From the NCBI RefSeq assembly GCF_019800005.1, contig NZ_JABGCL010000003.1, forward strand, positions 124,001 through 188,000: DNA of 64,000 nucleotides, written 5' to 3'. The translations under genes were made by a program, and so were the position numbers. A model generated the notes under the pieces. It had not been told where the DNA came from. It saw only the letters and a list, made by a program, of their open reading frames with translations, and did no database searches. Below, piece by piece: positions 60,372 to 64,000 of the stretch; the stretch's first letter is position 1; every line of letters starts with the position of its first letter. This DNA is from Geminicoccus harenae. Lineage in GTDB: Bacteria; Pseudomonadota; Alphaproteobacteria; Geminicoccales; Geminicoccaceae.

Positions 60372-61376
60372 ATGCTGAACCGACAGAATGTTCCTGGGCA
60401 GCGCAGGAACCGCCGCCGTCCGGCTGCCGGGCGGCTGGCGCAGGCACTGCTCGTCCTGCCGGTGCTGGCGGCCTGCAGCACCGCGCCCGAGCCCGAGCTG
60501 GTCGAGCCGGCCGAGCGGATCATCGCCGAGGACGCCGCCAGGGCCGCGGCCGCCCAGTCGGAGGAGAACAGCTATCCGAGCGTCCGCGAGGTCCCGCCGC
60601 GGCCCACGCTCAGCTACAGCCCCGCGCAGCGCCGGCAGATCCAGGACGGGCTCGTCGCGGACCGGGCCCATGCCAGGCGCACCGCGGAGCTGGTGCGCAC
60701 CACCGAGGGGGCTACGCCGCCGCCCATGCCGCCCGTGCCGGAGGTGATGCCGGCCGAGGAGCCCCGGCCGGCCCCGCGCACCGTGCAGCCCCGGGCACCG
60801 ACCGAGGTGCGGCTGATCGAGCGCCGCGACACGAGCGGCGACCTGTCGAGCTTCCTGGACGACGTCATGGCGGTGGGGCCGGAAGCCGACCAGATCGAGC
60901 CGTCCCTGGTGCCATCCACCCGCAGCCTGCCCGCCAGCCGCCAGCCGACGACGGGCACGGTGGACGGGGACGGTGCCGATGGCAGCCTGACGGCAGGCAT
61001 GGCCGGGTTCTTCGGCGGCGACGTGGTCGCGGTCACCGGCACCGAGGATGCGCCCGCCGGGGCGGCAGCGGCGCCGCTGGAGGCCGGCCGGCGCTGGTTG
61101 TTCCCGCTCGAGGGTGGCGAGCTCGCACCGGGCAGCGCCGCGATGGAGCCGATGCTCGCCGAGCTCGTCGCCACCGGCGCGCTCACCGGCCGCAGCGTCG
61201 CGGTCACCGGCCGCTCGGCCGACGGCGAACTAGCCGGCCAGCGCGCCCGGGCCATGGCCGACCTGCTCCGCCGCCAGGGCGTGCCGGCCGACCGGATCGA
61301 GCCGGCGCAGGACACGGTCGGCCAAGGCGAGGCGGTCGATGTCAGGATCGTGGAGATCGCTGCGCCCGGAGGCTGA
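60372..61376 (+). CDS. Putative lipoprotein with OmpA-like C-terminal segment
   Basis: A 334-aa predicted lipoprotein. After a basic N-terminus the hydrophobic segment ends in a lipobox, LLVLPVLAACS, so lipidation at that Cys is likely. The middle (~residues 35-210) is low-complexity and rich in Pro, Ala, Glu and Arg. The end (~240-334) resembles an OmpA/MotB-like domain: ELAPGSAAMEPMLAEL, RSVAVTGRSADGELAGQRAR, AMADLLRRQGVPADRI. It may tether the outer membrane to peptidoglycan, but the domain is degenerate. ATG 60372 places the signal at the start; the frame further upstream is a shadow of phaC. Confidence 0.75.
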   Translation: MLNRQNVPGQRRNRRRPAAGRLAQALLVLPVLAACSTAPEPELVEPAERIIAEDAARAAAAQSEENSYPSVREVPPRPTLSYSPAQRRQIQDGLVADRAHARRTAELVRTTEGATPPPMPPVPEVMPAEEPRPAPRTVQPRAPTEVRLIERRDTSGDLSSFLDDVMAVGPEADQIEPSLVPSTRSLPASRQPTTGTVDGDGADGSLTAGMAGFFGGDVVAVTGTEDAPAGAAAAPLEAGRRWLFPLEGGELAPGSAAMEPMLAELVATGALTGRSVAVTGRSADGELAGQRARAMADLLRRQGVPADRIEPAQDTVGQGEAVDVRIVEIAAPGG

Positions 61377-61490
61377 CCCACCCCGCGGCCGATGCGATCG
61401 GGTGCATGTGCGAGCGGTGCCGATCGTGCTAGATGGCGCCCACCACGCCGATCCGTCCGCATCGCTGCGGGACTGCCGGGACATTGTTCG

Positions 61491-62708
61491 ATGCAGCAAG
61501 CCTTTCACCGCATCCGCCGCCTGCCGCCTTATGTGTTCGCCGAGGTGAACCGGCTGAAGGCGGAGGCGCGGGCGGCCGGCCGGGACGTGATCGACCTGGG
61601 CATGGGCAACCCCGACACGCCCACGCCCAAGCACATCGTCGAGAAGCTGGTGGAAACGGTGCGCGACGGCCGGACCCATCGCTATTCCACCTCGCGCGGC
61701 ATCCCGGGCCTGCGCCGCTCGCTCGCCAACTATTACGGACGCCGGTTCGGGGTGAAGCTCGACCCGGAGCGCGAGGTCTGCGTGACCCTGGGCTCCAAAG
61801 AGGGCCTGGCCAACCTGGCCCAGGCGATCACCGCCCCCGGTGACACGATCCTGGTGCCGAACCCGTCCTACCCGATCCACCCCTATGGCTTCATCATCGC
61901 GGGTGCGGGCATCCGGCACGTGCCGATGCGGGACGGGCCGGACCTCCTGCGCGAGCTGGCCCATGCCGCCGAGCATTCGGTGCCGGCACCGACCATGATG
62001 GTGCTGAACTTTCCGTCCAACCCGACCGCCAAGGTGGTCGACCGGAAATTCTACGAGGAGGCGGTGCGGTTCGCCAAGGCGAAGGACATGTTCATCCTGT
62101 CCGACATCGCCTATTCGGAAATCTGGTTCGACAGCCCGCCGCCCTCGATCCTGGAGGTGGAAGGCGGCTTCGACGTTGCGGTCGAGTTCTCGTCCTTGTC
62201 CAAGACCTATTCCATGCCGGGCTGGCGGATCGGGTTTGCCGCCGGCAACCAGCGCCTGATCGCAGCACTCACCCGGATCAAGTCGTACCTCGACTATGGC
62301 GCGTTCACGCCGATCCAGGTGGCGGCCACCGCCGCCCTGGACGGGCCGCAGGACTGCGTCGAGAAGATCCGCCTGCTCTACAAGGAACGGCGCGACGTGC
62401 TGATCGACGGGCTGGCCAAGGCCGGCTGGAACGTGCCGCCGCCGCCCGCCACCATGTTCGCCTGGGCGCCGATCCCGGAGCCGTTTCGTGAACTGGGCTC
62501 GCTTGGCTTCGCCAAGCTGCTGATCGAGGAGGCGGACGTCGCGGTCGCCCCCGGCATCGGCTTTGGCGAGTATGGCGACGGCCATGTCCGGCTGGCGCTG
62601 GTCGAGAACAAGCAGCGCCTGCGCCAGGCCGCCCGCAACATCAAGGCGTTCTTCGGGCGCCACGGCCTTTCGCCGAAGCCCGGCTCCTCGGTGCTGGAGG
62701 CGGCATGA
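61491..62708 (+). CDS. Class I/II PLP-dependent aminotransferase (AlaC/LL-DAP aminotransferase-like)
   Basis: Fold-type I aminotransferase, 405 aa. IDLGMGNPDTPTPKHIVEKL, YSTSRGIPGLRRSLANYYGR, VTLGSKEGLANLAQAI, PNPSYPIHPYGF, NFPSNPTAKVVD and SLSKTYSMPGWRIGFAAGN (Schiff-base Lys in SLSKTYSM) match the glutamate-pyruvate/AlaC and LL-diaminopimelate aminotransferase group, which sequence alone does not separate. The frame opens at 61392; ATG 61491 (MQQAFHRIRRLPPYVFAEV) is the family start. It overlaps the homoserine dehydrogenase gene by 4 bp, a linkage common in proteobacteria. Confidence 0.92.
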   Translation: MQQAFHRIRRLPPYVFAEVNRLKAEARAAGRDVIDLGMGNPDTPTPKHIVEKLVETVRDGRTHRYSTSRGIPGLRRSLANYYGRRFGVKLDPEREVCVTLGSKEGLANLAQAITAPGDTILVPNPSYPIHPYGFIIAGAGIRHVPMRDGPDLLRELAHAAEHSVPAPTMMVLNFPSNPTAKVVDRKFYEEAVRFAKAKDMFILSDIAYSEIWFDSPPPSILEVEGGFDVAVEFSSLSKTYSMPGWRIGFAAGNQRLIAALTRIKSYLDYGAFTPIQVAATAALDGPQDCVEKIRLLYKERRDVLIDGLAKAGWNVPPPPATMFAWAPIPEPFRELGSLGFAKLLIEEADVAVAPGIGFGEYGDGHVRLALVENKQRLRQAARNIKAFFGRHGLSPKPGSSVLEAA

Positions 62709-63994
62709 GCCCGCTGCGCATCGGGGTCGCCGGGCTCGGCACGGTCGGCGCCGCCACCGTCCAGCTCATCGAGGAGAACGCCCAGGTCCTGGCCCTGCGC
62801 ACCGGCCGCCGGCTGCAGATCACGGCCGTGTCCGCGCGCGACCGCGGCAAGGACCGCGGCTTTGCGGCGGACCGCTACCGCTGGTACGAGGATGCCCGCG
62901 CGCTGGCGGCCGATCCCGAGGTCGACCTGGTCTGCGAGCTGATCGGCGGCTCGGAAGGCGTGGCACTCGACCTGGTCCGCCAGGCGCTCCGTGTCGGCAA
63001 GCACGTGGTCACCGCCAACAAGGCGCTGCTCGCCCATCATGGCGGGATGCTCGCCCGGCTCGCCGAGGAGCATGGCGCGGTGCTGGCCTTCGAGCCGGCC
63101 GTGGCCGGCGGCATCCCGATCGTGAAGGCGCTGCGCGAAGGCTTGGCCGCCAACCGGATCCGCCGGATCACCGGCATCCTGAACGGCACCTCCAACTACA
63201 TCCTGACCACGATGCGCGAGACCGGCCGCGACTTCGCGACCGTGCTCGCCGAGGCGCAGGCCAAGGGCTATGCCGAGGCCGATCCGTCCTTCGACGTGGA
63301 CGGGATCGACGCCGCGCACAAGCTCTCGCTGCTGGCCAGCCTCGCCTATGGCTGCGTGCCGCAGTTCGACGCGATGCAGCCCGAGGGTATCAGGGCGATC
63401 AAGCCGGTCGACATCGATTTCGCCGGCCAGCTCGGCCTGCGCATCAAGCTGCTCGGCACCGCCCGCCTCACGGAGGCCGGGCTGGTCCTGCGCATGCATC
63501 CGGCCATGGTGCCGCTGGACGCACCGATCGCGGCGGTGGAGGGCGTGTTCAACGGGATCGCCGTGGAAGGCGACCGGGTCGGCACCACCATGTTCGAGGG
63601 CAGGGGTGCCGGTGCTGGGCCGACCGCGTCGGCGGTGGTGGCCGACATCGTCGACATCGCCCGCGGCCTGCGCCTGCCGACCTTCGGCGTGCCGGCCGCC
63701 GATCTGGTCGAGCGCAAGCTGGCCCCGGCCGAGGATCTGGTCGGCAGCTACTATCTGCGCCTGGAGGTGGTCGACCGGCCGGGCGTGCTGGCCGACATCG
63801 CGGCCGTGCTGCGCGACCACCAGGTCTCGATCGAGAGCCTGATCCAGCGCGGCCGCGACCCCGAGCAGCCGGTGACCCTGGTGATCACCACCCACGAGGC
63901 CGCCGAGGGTGCGATGACGCGCGCCCTGGCCGTGATCGCCGGCCTGTCCGTAGTGCTGGAAGCGCCGACCATGATCCGGGTCGAGCGCGCCTGA
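62705..63994 (+). CDS. hom: Homoserine dehydrogenase
   Basis: Reduces aspartate semialdehyde to homoserine for threonine and methionine synthesis, 429 aa. LRIGVAGLGTVGAATVQLIE is the NAD(P) site, LVCELIGGSEGVALDLV and HVVTANKALLAHHG are conserved, FEPAVAGGIPIVKALREGLA and ITGILNGTSNYILTTM carry the catalytic region, YAEADPSFDVDGIDAAHKLS the substrate site. A C-terminal ACT domain (YYLRLEVVDRPGVLADIAAV) suggests feedback by threonine. The stop lies 6 bp from the window end. thrB is 14 kb upstream rather than adjacent. Confidence 0.96.
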   Translation: MSPLRIGVAGLGTVGAATVQLIEENAQVLALRTGRRLQITAVSARDRGKDRGFAADRYRWYEDARALAADPEVDLVCELIGGSEGVALDLVRQALRVGKHVVTANKALLAHHGGMLARLAEEHGAVLAFEPAVAGGIPIVKALREGLAANRIRRITGILNGTSNYILTTMRETGRDFATVLAEAQAKGYAEADPSFDVDGIDAAHKLSLLASLAYGCVPQFDAMQPEGIRAIKPVDIDFAGQLGLRIKLLGTARLTEAGLVLRMHPAMVPLDAPIAAVEGVFNGIAVEGDRVGTTMFEGRGAGAGPTASAVVADIVDIARGLRLPTFGVPAADLVERKLAPAEDLVGSYYLRLEVVDRPGVLADIAAVLRDHQVSIESLIQRGRDPEQPVTLVITTHEAAEGAMTRALAVIAGLSVVLEAPTMIRVERA

Positions 63995-64000
63995 CACGAG

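Overview
The window is GC-rich (about two-thirds G+C by eye) and gene-dense, with GTG/TTG starts, many 4-bp stop/start overlaps and an alphaproteobacterial gene repertoire: class I PHA synthase, DUF29, a LapG-like transglutaminase-type peptidase, BMP-type nucleoside and Pot/Ugp-type ABC systems, and adjacent rplM-rpsI. An alphaproteobacterium, perhaps of the Rhodospirillales/Geminicoccales breadth, is the best guess; no rRNA or tRNA is present to settle it. No CRISPR array, tRNA or prophage was seen.

Layout. 1-3.3 kb: the 3' end of an uncharacterised gene and a small RTX calcium-binding protein gene, followed by a tandem second copy of both (the second gene end is only a remnant). 3.3-7.1 kb: Old Yellow Enzyme-type oxidoreductase, CoA-binding protein, enoyl-CoA hydratase and a TetR regulator divergent from an SDR-RidA-thioesterase run with a clear operator. 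9.0-10.0 kb: rplM-rpsI. 10.2-15.5 kb: a phosphoesterase plus a complete Ugp/Mal-type sugar or glycerol-phosphate ABC importer. 15.6-18.5 kb: a berberine-bridge-like FAD oxidase and an aromatic-amino-acid-type decarboxylase. 18.5-21.2 kb: a GntR-controlled enolase-superfamily/DapA-family catabolic operon. 21.6-25.4 kb: EamA exporter and divergent LysR gene, then two unrecognised membrane proteins. 25.4-31.3 kb: ilvA, argC, a Phd/VapC-like toxin-antitoxin pair, purD, bioY and the Sua5 gene. 31.3-33.4 kb: a graveyard of IS481, IS110 and IS5 transposase remnants, with the IS110 remnant lying inside the IS481 remnant. 33.6-43.8 kb: a nucleoside uptake and salvage operon (BMP binding protein, ATPase, two permeases, DUF29 protein, a cytidine deaminase-purine nucleoside phosphorylase fusion, deoC, deoA), split by an antisense PD-(D/E)XK nuclease-like gene. 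43.8-45.4 kb: an MTA/SAH nucleosidase overlapping a PhnD-like binding protein. 45.4-48.8 kb: VOC protein, ispH, thrB, rnhA. 48.8-57.6 kb: two paralogous copper amine oxidases and a polyamine-type ABC importer, a likely amine uptake and oxidation module. 57.7-64 kb: LapG-like peptidase, phaC, a lipoprotein, a class I aminotransferase and homoserine dehydrogenase.

The most notable items are the Cdd-PNP fusion in the nucleoside operon, the tandem copper amine oxidases with an intervening 37-codon ORF and a triple GTGCGAA motif upstream, the nuclease-like gene that interrupts the nucleoside transporter operon, the receiver-like protein carrying a membrane-anchored tail, and the RTX segmental duplication.
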